A stretch of DNA of 64,000 nt from Microvirga sesbaniae (GCF_025460805.1 NZ_JAMXFJ010000005.1:43551-107550), one strand, 5' to 3'. Positions 26,654 to 35,557 are shown, counted from the first letter of the stretch. Translations and numbers: made by a program. Notes: generated by a model not told the origin, from the sequence alone.

Positions 26654-28417
26654 TCACTTCTGCGCCTTTTGCTGGACCGGCGTCCGGCCCAGGGCGAGCG
26701 CATCGGCCATCACGCGAAACACGTCCGTGTTCTCCATGTAGCCGTGGAGCATCTCCGCGCCGGGTCCCTGTGCCTGAAGGACGACGTCGTCGACCGCGTG
26801 AACGCCCGTATCCGCGTCCTTGGGCAGATTTCCGACACGGAGCACGGCTCCCGGCACGTTCTTGTAGGCCTCGTTCGCCACGTACTGCTTCTTCTCGTTC
26901 TGAACGGCCGGCACGAACGGGTCGTCCAGCTTCGGGCGGAACGTCTCGTAATAGTCCGGGAAATTGTTGGCGAACATCGCCAACCGACGGGAGACGTCCA
27001 CACGGTCCGGATAGCCGTCCTTGTCGGCATCGGTGTAGTTCGGGAAGCCGGCCTCGGCATAGGTGCCGACTTTCTCGCGCATCTCGTCGCCGGGCTTGTC
27101 GTCGTTGATCGTGCCGATGATCGAGGTGCCGTGGGTGTGGTCGCCCGTCACGATGATGAGGGTGTCGGGATTCGACTTGGCGAACGCCTGCGCAACCGCG
27201 ACTGCCTTGTCGAACTCGATCGTGTCGACGAGCGCGCGCTCCCAATCGAGCGGGTGGGACATCTTGTCGATCGGTGCTCCTTCGACCATCAGGAAGAAGC
27301 CCTCCGGGTTCTTCGAGAGAACCGACAGAGCGGCCTGCATCATCTCGACCGTGCCGGGCTGGTTCGGGAACTTGCCCACCGTGCCCTTCTTGAGGAACTT
27401 GCGATCCAGGGTCACGTCCATGTTGCCGGGATGGAAGAGCCCAAGGAGCTTGCCGGCGTTGGACTCGCGGGCTGCCTTGGTCATTTCCTCCTCGGTCGTG
27501 GCCACGGCATAGCCGGCGTCCCTGAACTTCGCGACGTAGTCGATGTCATCCTTGCGCTTGGAGCCAGGGGTGGACTTCGGCAGGAAGTAGGCCGACCCGC
27601 CCCCGAGGATGAACTCGGGCTTCACATTGAAGAGATCGGCCATCAACTCGGCCTTGTCGGCGCGGCGGCGGGTATGGCCAACCACGGCAGCGGGGGTTGC
27701 ATCCTGCAGCTCGGCGCCCGACACGATGCCCACGGACATTGTGGTGTTGCGCCGGATGATTTCCGCAATCGTCTCCTGCTTGGGATGCTCGAGCGAGCTC
27801 TTCGCGCGGCTCGCATACACGCCGAGCGCGTTCACCGCGGACTTATGGCCCGTCATGTAGGAGCTCATGGTGTTGGCGCTGTCGGCCGCGATCGAGTCCG
27901 TCGACGAGGTGCCGATGAAGGCCATCGCCGGCAGGTCATCCATGGCAAGACGGCCGTTGGCCTTGCCTTCGGTGTTGCCCTTGGACATGATGCGGGCGCC
28001 GGTGCGGTGGGCCACGGAGAGGCCGTCGCCCAGCAGGAAGATGACGTTCTTCGCGCGCCTCTCGGCGGGTGTCCCGAAGATGGACCAATTGACCTTCTTG
28101 CTCACGTCCCCGGCGGAGACCTCGACGACATAATCGCCCGGCTTGGCGACGGCAGCGTCGCGGATGATCAGCGACGAGACGTCGGCGCCATCCTCCTTCT
28201 CGATGTAGGTGAAGGACGAGCCGAGCATTTTCTCGGCATCCTCGCCGTTGATCGTGACCTTGATGTCCTTCTGAGGCACGACCTTCGGGAGTTCGACCTT
28301 GAAGTCGAACTTCGCACCGGAGAGGATCGTCGCCCGGTCGATCGGGTACACGGCCTGGGCGTGGGCGATGCCCGGAACGGCCACGGCAGCCAGCAATGCC
28401 AATAATGTGTGCTTCAT
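26654..28417 (-). CDS. phoA: Alkaline phosphatase (PhoA superfamily)
   Basis: 587 aa. A periplasmic phosphomonoesterase that frees phosphate from organic esters. The signal peptide is residues 1-20 (HTLLALLAAVAVPGIAHA). An N-terminal beta-rich domain (about 25-112), not present in E. coli PhoA, precedes the catalytic core. Core motifs: LLGDGLS with metal-binding Asp131, TDSIAADSANTM with nucleophile Ser180, FFLMVEGAPIDKMSH, and VTGDHTHGTS. The ATG at 28417 is chosen for the signal peptide. A strong Pho box lies about 108 bases upstream, so PhoB control under phosphate starvation is likely. The ABC/DUF3299 genes follow on the same strand. Confidence 0.92.
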   Translation of the reverse strand: MKHTLLALLAAVAVPGIAHAQAVYPIDRATILSGAKFDFKVELPKVVPQKDIKVTINGEDAEKMLGSSFTYIEKEDGADVSSLIIRDAAVAKPGDYVVEVSAGDVSKKVNWSIFGTPAERRAKNVIFLLGDGLSVAHRTGARIMSKGNTEGKANGRLAMDDLPAMAFIGTSSTDSIAADSANTMSSYMTGHKSAVNALGVYASRAKSSLEHPKQETIAEIIRRNTTMSVGIVSGAELQDATPAAVVGHTRRRADKAELMADLFNVKPEFILGGGSAYFLPKSTPGSKRKDDIDYVAKFRDAGYAVATTEEEMTKAARESNAGKLLGLFHPGNMDVTLDRKFLKKGTVGKFPNQPGTVEMMQAALSVLSKNPEGFFLMVEGAPIDKMSHPLDWERALVDTIEFDKAVAVAQAFAKSNPDTLIIVTGDHTHGTSIIGTINDDKPGDEMREKVGTYAEAGFPNYTDADKDGYPDRVDVSRRLAMFANNFPDYYETFRPKLDDPFVPAVQNEKKQYVANEAYKNVPGAVLRVGNLPKDADTGVHAVDDVVLQAQGPGAEMLHGYMENTDVFRVMADALALGRTPVQQKAQK

Positions 28418-28524
28418 CGGGAGCCCTCGCGCCTGATTGCGGAAGATGGAAACAATTGCTTCACGCTGCTGCATCTCACCTTGCCAAAGGGCAGCGGCGT
28501 CGCTTCGCGGCATAAGGCGATCAC

Positions 28525-28542
28525 ATGTCAGCCAGATGACAG
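28525..28542 (-). promoter_or_regulatory. Pho box upstream of alkaline phosphatase
   Basis: On the minus strand CTGTCAT-CTGG-CTGACAT: two 7-bp PhoB half-sites with the standard 4-bp spacer. A TATGCC-like -10 lies about 10 bases downstream. The rest of 28418-28694 shows no gene. Confidence 0.8.
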
Positions 28543-28694
28543 GGCGGTTGAAGAGCCCTCGCGAAAGCCCCTGCGCCGCGACCTGGTACACCTCTCCACG
28601 ATGAACGGCCGGGAATCTGGTGCCGGGGACCGACGGGTTACCGGGATGTCATAGGCTTATGGATAGATGCCGCTCGCTTTCGGGGGATCGGATC

Positions 28695-28925
28695 GTGCAC
28701 AAGCCCGTTCAGAAAGCCCTTCTGCGCCACCTCCGCGAACAAGGAGAGCCAACGGGCGCACTCCTGATCACCGTCCGTGATGGGCAGCCGCAGGTGACGG
28801 GTCTCATCCATGAGGCCGATCAGGCCGCCGAGGCCGTGATCACGGCCGTGATAGCCGCCATCCATGAACCGGACGCTGCCGCGGGGAACGGGGACTCGAT
28901 AGGCCCCTGTGCCGGACGAGCGTGA
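28695..28925 (+). CDS. Small hypothetical protein
   Basis: 76 aa from the GTG at 28695 (HKPVQKALLRHLREQGEPTG...). Not recognised. It looks like a small folded domain, with one amphipathic helix, a short hairpin (ALLITVRDGQPQVTGLI) and an Ala/Glu-rich helix. No strong ribosome site; codon use is similar to neighbours. It converges with the CYTH-CHAD gene. It could be spurious. Confidence 0.38.
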   Translation: MHKPVQKALLRHLREQGEPTGALLITVRDGQPQVTGLIHEADQAAEAVITAVIAAIHEPDAAAGNGDSIGPCAGRA

Positions 28926-28960
28926 CAGGTGTCGCAACCGATCGGTCCGTCGAAGGATTG

Positions 28961-30484
28961 TCAGGATCGCCAGTAGGGTTCGAGCGACGCGAGCTTCTGA
29001 TAATGTTCCGTCGCATCGGTCAGGAGGCTGTCCACCCGAGTCATCTGCTCCCAATGGATGACGTCGGCTATGGGAGACGCGTCCATATGGCCCCCCACGG
29101 CGATATCGTTGAGCTCTCCCAATGTCTCCTGGAGCGCCTCGAGGGCGCTCAAGGCCTTCCGCTTCCTCTTCTTCGCGCCGCCGCCTTTGAACAGGCTGTC
29201 GAAGAACTCGGTTGCATACCGAAGCTTCTTGATTTCGATTCGCACCTGATGGCGCTCGTCGGGGTCCAGTTCGACCAGGTGCCTGCCGCGCTTGATGATC
29301 TTTTTCCACCGTCGTCCGAGTTCCTCGTCGGCCAGCATCGCGACAGGCTGGTCTCGAAGCTTGCGGGCGGCCTTGCCACTGCCCTCGCGCCATTCCCCGG
29401 CCTCGATCCAGGCGGCCGTCTTCAGGACACCTGTGATGAAGCGAGGCGATGAGACCGCCTCCTGGGCGACCTCGTAGGCGCGGTCACGCCGCTTCTGGTA
29501 CTCAGCGAGAAGGCTCTGGTAGCTCAGGTCCGTGCCGTACCGATCCCGTGCGGGCTCGAGGACCGTGGCGATGTAGACGTCGAGGTCGCGCGCTTCACCC
29601 AGTACATTGGCCATCCATTTGAGCTCGGCCCGGATCGGATCCCGCCGCACATCCTCGACGACGGCCTTGAACAGGGTCATGGCGGCCCGGAGCCGCCGCA
29701 ATGCGACCCGCATCTGATGGACGGCGTCGGCCTCCGGCACACGCCGGACGATCGCCTCGTTGGCCATCAGGTGCTGGAGGCAGGACACAGCGATGACTTG
29801 GAAGGCCGCGGCGCTCGTCATCTTGCGCTTGAGGACCACAGGGGCCGCCTTGATCCGTGTCGGCTGCTCGCCCGAGGCCGCCTCGTAGCCACGCTCGGCC
29901 TTGGTCTTGAAGCTCAAGCGCAGAGGCGCCGCCGTCGAGAGCGACAGAGCGAGCTGGAACAGCTCGGCCGCTGTCCCATCCTTGAGTTCAAGCTCCAGTT
30001 CCCCGAAGGACGTCGTCCGTTCGCTTCCCTGTATCGTGCTGCTGTCGGCAGCAACCTCAATCACGCTATCCGCATACGCAATGTCGCGGAGCTTCCGTTC
30101 CGTGGTCACATGGAAGACCGGTGCGATCCTGTCGCTGTGCTCAAGGAACGGTTCGAGGGCAGTGCCTTTCGCGAGGGCGTAGTCGGGGCTGTCGCTCTCG
30201 ACGTCGTGTTCCCACTCGCTCCGAGCCACGGCGACGCTGCTCGGCCGCCGAGCGGCCTTGATGGTCTGGATGCGCTGCTCTCCATCGCGTCTGACCCTGA
30301 GCGAGATCCCAGCCTGCCTCAGAGCATGATCCGGCGTATCGAAATAGGTCGAGTGGAGGGTCTGCGATCTGGCGCCGTGAGACCTTTCGGCGAGGAGCGG
30401 ATGAGCCAGCACCGTCTCGAGCTCAGAAGGCGCAACCTCCAGCTTCAACTCGATTTCCTGGGGAGGGCTCGGTCTGGATCGCAT
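28961..30484 (-). CDS. CYTH-CHAD domain protein (inorganic triphosphatase-like)
   Basis: 507 aa. The N-terminal CYTH domain (about residues 8-205) starts with the signature EIELKLEV at residues 10-17; CYTH enzymes are metal-dependent triphosphate tunnel enzymes such as YgiF triphosphatase. The CHAD domain (about 225-500) is all-helical with conserved His and basic residues (AVHQMRVALRRLRAAM, HQVRIEIKKLRYATEFF) and binds polyphosphate. Together they suggest a polyphosphate or tripolyphosphate role. A perfect EcfG promoter lies 33 bases before the ATG, linking it to stress. Confidence 0.9.
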   Translation of the reverse strand: MRSRPSPPQEIELKLEVAPSELETVLAHPLLAERSHGARSQTLHSTYFDTPDHALRQAGISLRVRRDGEQRIQTIKAARRPSSVAVARSEWEHDVESDSPDYALAKGTALEPFLEHSDRIAPVFHVTTERKLRDIAYADSVIEVAADSSTIQGSERTTSFGELELELKDGTAAELFQLALSLSTAAPLRLSFKTKAERGYEAASGEQPTRIKAAPVVLKRKMTSAAAFQVIAVSCLQHLMANEAIVRRVPEADAVHQMRVALRRLRAAMTLFKAVVEDVRRDPIRAELKWMANVLGEARDLDVYIATVLEPARDRYGTDLSYQSLLAEYQKRRDRAYEVAQEAVSSPRFITGVLKTAAWIEAGEWREGSGKAARKLRDQPVAMLADEELGRRWKKIIKRGRHLVELDPDERHQVRIEIKKLRYATEFFDSLFKGGGAKKRKRKALSALEALQETLGELNDIAVGGHMDASPIADVIHWEQMTRVDSLLTDATEHYQKLASLEPYWRS

Positions 30485-30514
30485 GGGTCATCTCAGGATC
30501 TATCACTGAGGTTC

Positions 30515-30541
30515 GGAACGTCAAGCTATCAGAGCGGTTCC
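30515..30541. promoter_or_regulatory. Overlapping divergent EcfG-type promoters
   Basis: Minus strand: GGAAC (30541-30537), 16 bases, CGTT (30520-30517), facing the CYTH-CHAD gene. Plus strand, same DNA: GGAAC (30515-30519), 16 bases, GGTT (30536-30539), facing the small gene at 30736. The minus match is perfect; the plus match differs at the least conserved base. Confidence 0.72.
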
Positions 30542-30735
30542 ACGACGAGCGGGACCTAGGGAGAGCCGCCGGGCCATGGTCCGGCAGAGAGCCTTTCATC
30601 CCACACGCATATCCTCCCGGCGGTTCGGAGCCCTGCCGTTCAGATAGAGCGATGACGGCTCTCTCACGGAGATGCTCGTGACGACACACGGCCGTGAAGG
30701 AGGAGGCCGAGGACACGCATGGAGAGGAAGCCGCG

Positions 30736-30984
30736 GTGGCCAGCGACCTGCTGCGCAGCTTGAAGCAACGGGCGGACCAGGCCGATCGCATGCAGGCGGA
30801 CATGGAGACCGGGTCACAACGGCTCGAGACCCAGCTGCGCCTGCGGCTGATCGCGGTCGAAGCGGCCCGCGCCAAGCTTCTCGCCGATCACACGCACGAC
30901 CTCGACACGGACGCCGTGAGCACATTCGTTGCGGAGCTCGATCTGGAAGAGCAGCGGATCAGAACGGCCCTTGGCGAGGCGTGA
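30736..30984 (+). CDS. Small helical hypothetical protein
   Basis: 82 aa, not recognised. It is predicted mostly helical and charged (LLRSLKQRADQADRMQADME, RLRLIAVEAARAKLLADH), a likely coiled coil. The GTG at 30736 has AGGAAG five bases upstream; an in-frame GTG at 30694 would add 14 residues. It may be read from the plus-strand EcfG-like promoter at 30515-30539. The poxB-like gene follows 167 bases later. Confidence 0.5.
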   Translation: MASDLLRSLKQRADQADRMQADMETGSQRLETQLRLRLIAVEAARAKLLADHTHDLDTDAVSTFVAELDLEEQRIRTALGEA

Positions 30985-31038
30985 TGAACATTGTCGAGCG
31001 CCTCTGTTCCGGCAGGGTGCCCCCAGTGTTCAAGAGCC

Positions 31039-31063
31039 GGAACAACGCAGGCGCCCATGAGTT
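31039..31063 (+). promoter_or_regulatory. Near-consensus EcfG-type promoter before poxB
   Basis: GGAAC (31039-31043), 16 bases, AGTT (31060-31063), 88 bases before the ATG. The conserved GTT is kept but the leading C is A. Confidence 0.4.
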
Positions 31064-31151
31064 CAGCTGACGTGGCGCATCCTGGCAGACGACCCTTCCA
31101 CGTCGCCCTTCACGAACAAGCCGACACGCCACGTTCAGCACGGAGTTGACC

Positions 31152-32912
31152 ATGTCCCGCAACGGAGCCGATGTTCTGGTCGAGAGCTTGATTGCCTGGG
31201 GCGTCAACGTGGTGTTCGGGATGCCGGGAGACGGCATCAACGGGGTGATGGAATCGATCCGGACCCGGTCCGATCGCATCCGCTTCATTCAGGTCAGGCA
31301 TGAGGAATCCGCCGCCTTCATGGCCTGTGCCTATGCCAAGTTAACAGGCAAGCTCGGCTGCTGCCTCGCCACGACGGGCCCTGGCGGCATTCACCTGCTC
31401 AACGGCCTCTACGATGCCAAGTTCGACCGGGCGCCCGTCCTGGCGATCACGGGATTGCCCTATCACGATCTCATCGACACCTTCACGCAGCAGGATGTCG
31501 ATCATACGAAGCTGTTTCAGGATGTCGCTCTCTACACGGCCCGGATCATGAGCCCCATGCAGGTGGAGAGCACGGTCGAGCTCGCCTGCCGCATGGCGCT
31601 TGCTCACCGGGGTGTGGCGCATGTGGCGATTCCCGTGGACGTGCAGGAGGAGCCGGAGGCCGAGACGAAGCCCTCGGATCGCAACGTTCCGCACCATGCG
31701 TCCTTCGCGCAGACGCAATCGATCGGAATTCCCGCACCGGACGCCGTCGCCCGTGCGGCGGAGATTCTGAACGCGGGGCGAAGGATCGCGATCCTGGCGG
31801 GACAAGGAGCTTATCACGCGCGGGACGAACTGGTCCGCACGGCGGAGCTCCTCGGTGCTCCCATCGTCAAGGCGCTGCTCGGCAAGGCCGTGGTGCCCGA
31901 CGATCATCCGCTGACGACGGGCGGCATCGGACTTCTGGGCACGAGGCCGTCTCAGGAGGCCTTCGAGCAGTGCGACACGCTCCTCATCGTCGGTTCGACC
32001 TTTCCCTACATGGAATACTACCCCAAGCCTGAGCAGGCCCGCGGCGTACAGGTCGACCGGGACCCGACCCGCATCGGCCTTCGTTTTCCGGTCGAGGTCG
32101 GGCTCGTCGGCGACGCGCGCGCCACTCTCGAGATGCTCAATGCGAAGCTCGCCCGCAAGGATGATCGCAGCTTCCTGGAACAGGCCCAGGAGGGCATGGC
32201 CGAGTGGCGACGTCTCCTTCACGATGCGGTCGAGAAGAACGAGCCGCCGATGAAGCCCGGCCGCGTCGCCCGCGACCTGAACGAACGTCTCGCCGACGAC
32301 GCCATCGTCACGTGGGATTCGGGCCACAACACCGGTCTTCTCGCCCGCTACGTCGAGGCGCGCGCCGACCAGATGTTCATAGGCTCCGGTCTCCTGGCCT
32401 CCATGGGCTGCGGGATTCCCTACGCGGTCGCGGCCGCGCTGGCGTTTCCGGGCCGACAGGTGGTGGCTTTCGTGGGCGATGGCGGCTTGAGCATGCTGCT
32501 CGGCGAGCTCGCGACCGTGGTCCGCTACGGACTTCCGATCAAGATCGTGGTGGTGAAGAACAACACTCTCGGCCAGATCAAATGGGAGCAGATGATGTTC
32601 CTCGGGAATCCCGAATACGAATGCGACCTCACACCGATCGACTTCGTGAAGGTCGCCGAGGGCTTCGGCATTCGCAGCTTCCGCATCGAGGATCCGGCGC
32701 AGTCGGGCTCAATTCTCGATCAGGCGCTCGCCGAGCGCGCTCCGGCGCTGGTGGAGGCGGTCGTCGATCCCAATGATCCGCTCCTGCCGCCCAAGCGCAT
32801 GGAGAAATATGCAAAGAACCTGGACAAGGCTCTGCAGAGCGGAACGCCGGGCCGCGATGAAATCAAGCGGGCCCTGGAGGAAGAACCGGCTCGCACGATG
32901 CTGCGAGGCTGA
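31152..32912 (+). CDS. poxB: Thiamine-diphosphate enzyme, PoxB-like pyruvate dehydrogenase (quinone)
   Basis: 586 aa with the three-domain ThDP fold. The N-terminal domain has VVFGMPGDGINGVMESI and the catalytic Glu in QVRHEESAAFMACAYAKLTG (about residues 48-67). The middle domain spans about 190-330. The C-terminal ThDP site has GDGGLSMLLGELATVVRYGLPIK with a downstream NNTLGQIKWEQM (about 440-475). This arrangement fits pyruvate:quinone oxidoreductase (acetate and CO2 from pyruvate), but other pyruvate-family decarboxylases remain possible. E. coli PoxB is a stationary-phase enzyme, in keeping with the EcfG-like sequence upstream. GGAG precedes the ATG. Confidence 0.82.
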   Translation: MSRNGADVLVESLIAWGVNVVFGMPGDGINGVMESIRTRSDRIRFIQVRHEESAAFMACAYAKLTGKLGCCLATTGPGGIHLLNGLYDAKFDRAPVLAITGLPYHDLIDTFTQQDVDHTKLFQDVALYTARIMSPMQVESTVELACRMALAHRGVAHVAIPVDVQEEPEAETKPSDRNVPHHASFAQTQSIGIPAPDAVARAAEILNAGRRIAILAGQGAYHARDELVRTAELLGAPIVKALLGKAVVPDDHPLTTGGIGLLGTRPSQEAFEQCDTLLIVGSTFPYMEYYPKPEQARGVQVDRDPTRIGLRFPVEVGLVGDARATLEMLNAKLARKDDRSFLEQAQEGMAEWRRLLHDAVEKNEPPMKPGRVARDLNERLADDAIVTWDSGHNTGLLARYVEARADQMFIGSGLLASMGCGIPYAVAAALAFPGRQVVAFVGDGGLSMLLGELATVVRYGLPIKIVVVKNNTLGQIKWEQMMFLGNPEYECDLTPIDFVKVAEGFGIRSFRIEDPAQSGSILDQALAERAPALVEAVVDPNDPLLPPKRMEKYAKNLDKALQSGTPGRDEIKRALEEEPARTMLRG

Positions 32913-32947
32913 ACTCGCCGCACGGCATAGGACGCGCGGCTTGATGT

Positions 32948-32972
32948 GGAACGACGAGAGCCCCGCCCAGTT
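32948..32972 (+). promoter_or_regulatory. Near-consensus EcfG-type promoter before the MRJP gene
   Basis: GGAAC (32948-32952), 16 bases, AGTT (32969-32972), 60 bases before the start codon. Confidence 0.38.
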
Positions 32973-33031
32973 GACGGGCCATGGGAGATGTGCGCGGCAC
33001 CTCCCCTCCACGACAGTGCACAGGAGGTCTC

Positions 33032-34219
33032 ATGCGCTACGCTCCACACCCCGCGACGCTTCTGCTCGCAATCGCTCTCGCATCATCGACGAGTCTCGGC
33101 TCCGCGATGGCTCAGCAATCGCCAGCGCAGCAGCCCTTCGAACAGGTTGCGACCTTCGACCATCAGGTCACGGGCGTGGCCGTTTCGCAGGACGGCCGGA
33201 TCTTCGTGAATTTTCCGCGCTGGACCGAGGATTCTCCTGTCTCGGTGGCCGAGGTGATGAAGGACGGTTCTCTCAAGCCGTATCCGGATCAAGCCTGGAA
33301 CGAATGGCGCAATGCCAGGAAGGACGAGATGGCGCCGCAGGACCATTGGGTCTGCGTGCAGAGCGTGGTGGCCGACAGTCAGGGCAACCTTTGGGTGCTC
33401 GATCCGGCCGCCCCGGCGCAGGACAAGGTGGTCGCGGGGGGTCCGAAGCTCGTGAAGATCGACCTGAAGACGAACCAGCCGAGTCAGACCATCTCGTTCA
33501 CCGAGGAGGTCGCGCCGCAAGGATCCTATCTCAACGACGTGCGCTTCTCTCCCGACGGGCGTCACGCCTATCTCACGGATTCCGGTGTGAAGGGCGCTCT
33601 CATCGTTGTCGATCTGCAGAGCGGCAAGGCCCGTCGCGTGCTCGACGGCCATCCCAGCACTCAGGTCGAGAAGGACGTGCAGGTGAAGGCGGATGGTCAA
33701 GTGCTGCGCCGTCCCGATGGGCGTGGCGTCGAGTTCGCCGCCGATGGCATCGCCCTGACCCCGGACGGGCGGCATCTTTACTGGCAGGCGATCAAGGGCA
33801 AGACGCTCTACCGCATTGCGACCGACACTCTGGAGAATGCCCAAGCCTCCGACCGCGATGTTGCCGCCAAGGTCGAGACCATAGGCGAGAATGGTGTCGC
33901 GGACGGCCTGCTCATCACGCGCCGCGGGGACCGGATGATCGTCACGGCACCGGAAGACGATGCCCTGAAGGTGCGGGTTCTGAGCGGCGCTCAGGGCAGC
34001 CGCCCGACGATCCTGGTCCAGGACAAGCAGCTCCGCTGGCCGGACAGCCTCGCCGAAGGGCCGGACGGCACGCTCTACTTCACGACCTCGCGCATCCAGG
34101 ACTCGGCCACCTACAAGCCCGATGCCCCCAAAAGCCTGCCGACCCAGCTCTGGCGCATGAAGCTCGACAGCGCCGAAGCGACTGGTTCCCTCACCTCTCC
34201 GGCGCAGCCGCAGCAGTAG
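33032..34219 (+). CDS. Major royal jelly/Yellow family protein, exported
   Basis: 395 aa. A six-bladed beta-propeller of the MRJP/Yellow family, found in bacteria as periplasmic proteins with lactonase-like folds and unknown substrates. The signal peptide is about residues 1-27 (ATLLLAIALASSTSLGSAMA). Blade-like repeats include VTGVAVSQDGRIFVNFPRW, LNDVRFSPDGRHAYLTDSG, DGIALTPDGRHLYWQAI and WPDSLAEGPDGTLYFTTSR. AGGAGG lies five bases before the ATG. It sits between poxB and an SDR gene on the same strand with 119- and 25-base gaps. Confidence 0.85.
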   Translation: MRYAPHPATLLLAIALASSTSLGSAMAQQSPAQQPFEQVATFDHQVTGVAVSQDGRIFVNFPRWTEDSPVSVAEVMKDGSLKPYPDQAWNEWRNARKDEMAPQDHWVCVQSVVADSQGNLWVLDPAAPAQDKVVAGGPKLVKIDLKTNQPSQTISFTEEVAPQGSYLNDVRFSPDGRHAYLTDSGVKGALIVVDLQSGKARRVLDGHPSTQVEKDVQVKADGQVLRRPDGRGVEFAADGIALTPDGRHLYWQAIKGKTLYRIATDTLENAQASDRDVAAKVETIGENGVADGLLITRRGDRMIVTAPEDDALKVRVLSGAQGSRPTILVQDKQLRWPDSLAEGPDGTLYFTTSRIQDSATYKPDAPKSLPTQLWRMKLDSAEATGSLTSPAQPQQ

Positions 34220-34244
34220 CGCCCGTTTCGCAAGGACCACGACG

Positions 34245-35105
34245 ATGGCTCAGGATTTTCCCAAACCACCCTTCCCCGATCAGAAGCAGCCCACGCCCGG
34301 CTCCAGCGGCGCCATGGATCCGCAGCCCGACTATGGCGAGGACAGCTACAAGGGCTCCGGACGGCTGGCCGACAAGAAGGCGATCATCACCGGGGGCGAC
34401 AGCGGTATCGGGCGTGCCGTCGCTCTCGCCTATGCCCGCGAGGGCGCTGACGTGCTGATCAGCTATTACAACGAGGAGGAGGATGCCCGCGAGGCTCAGC
34501 GCCTTGTGGAGTCGGCCGGTCGCAAGGCCGTGCTCATGCCCGGCGACATCAAGGATCCGGCCCATTGCCGCGCCATTGTCGACCGCGCGGTGAGGGAGTT
34601 CGGCCGCATCGATATCCTGGTCAACAACGCGGCCCATCAGGCCTCGTTCACCTCCATCGAGGAGATCAGCGACGAGGAATGGGACGTTACCTTCCGCACC
34701 AACATCCATGCGATGTTCTATCTCTGCAAGGCCGCAGTGCCGCACATGCCGGAAGGCAGCGCGATCATCAACACCACCTCGGTCAACGCCGACACGCCGA
34801 GCCCGCAGCTCCTGGCCTATGCCACCACCAAGGGAGCCATCCAGAACTTCACAGGCGGCCTGGCGCAGCTGCTCGCCGAGAAGAACATCCGCGTGAACTG
34901 CGTGGCTCCAGGTCCCATATGGACCCCTCTCATCCCGTCCACCATGCCGTCGGAGAAGGTGAAGGAATTCGGCTCGCAGGTGCCGATGAAGCGTCCCGGG
35001 CAGCCGAGAGAGCTGGCTTCCGCCTATGTCATGCTGGCGGATCCGGATTCGAGCTATGTCTCGGGGGCCACCATTGCAGTGACCGGCGGCAAGCCGATCC
35101 TCTAG
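34245..35105 (+). CDS. SDR oxidoreductase, YghA/general stress protein 39-like
   Basis: 286 aa. The N-terminal 40 residues (QDFPKPPFPDQKQPTPG...) are the extension typical of the YghA/GSP39 group. The NAD(P) motif TGGDSGIGRA is at about residues 49-58, NNAA at about 127-130, and the catalytic YATTK at about 189-193. The C-terminus is TIAVTGGKPIL. Homologues are stress-induced aldehyde or ketone reductases; the substrate is not known. It is 25 bases after the MRJP gene, probably co-transcribed with it. Confidence 0.9.
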   Translation: MAQDFPKPPFPDQKQPTPGSSGAMDPQPDYGEDSYKGSGRLADKKAIITGGDSGIGRAVALAYAREGADVLISYYNEEEDAREAQRLVESAGRKAVLMPGDIKDPAHCRAIVDRAVREFGRIDILVNNAAHQASFTSIEEISDEEWDVTFRTNIHAMFYLCKAAVPHMPEGSAIINTTSVNADTPSPQLLAYATTKGAIQNFTGGLAQLLAEKNIRVNCVAPGPIWTPLIPSTMPSEKVKEFGSQVPMKRPGQPRELASAYVMLADPDSSYVSGATIAVTGGKPIL

Positions 35106-35163
35106 ATTTGCAGAGCATGCAGCTCGGTCGCCGTGCCGACATCCCGGAGAATGGATGGGCTCT

Positions 35164-35541
35164 TCACGGGCCATTCCACCACTCCCGGACGGTCGCGCAG
35201 GTTCCGGCCCGCTCCAGCATCGCCTGACAGCTCCCGGATGCGCCCCTGCAAGGATCAATGATCGTGACGGCAAGGCCGAGCCCTGCCGCCATGGGGGCGA
35301 GTGCCTGGCTCACATGAACCGCCCCGACGACGAGGAGCTTGATGGGCGGAATCTGCACGTTCGCAAAGAACTGTCGTCCTTCCTGCTCGACGAGACCGCT
35401 CTTGCGAAGGTCGAGGTGCTCCTCGAGGCGCCGGCGCACGGGATCGTCCGCGATGTCCGTCTCACGGACGAGGCGCTGGCGTCTGGTGTCGACCTCCGTG
35501 ATCAGGACAGCCGCACGACGGGCGGCGCTCTCCTCGGTCCA
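35164..35541 (-). pseudogene. xdhC: xdhC-like maturation gene remnant, truncated
   Basis: The minus-strand frame after paoC encodes residues matching the short XdhC family (EESAARRAAVLITEVDT, KSGLVEQEGRQFFANV, PPIKLLVVGAVHVSQALAPM, GLGLAVTIIDP). XdhC-type proteins insert sulfurated molybdenum cofactor into enzymes such as PaoC. No ATG, GTG or TTG is found in frame near the expected start, and similarity stops abruptly at TIIDP (about 35251), followed by unrelated residues and a stop. About half the protein is missing. It therefore looks dead, and paoABC would need a chaperone gene elsewhere. Confidence 0.72.
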
Positions 35542-35557
35542 TCCCGATCGACACGAC

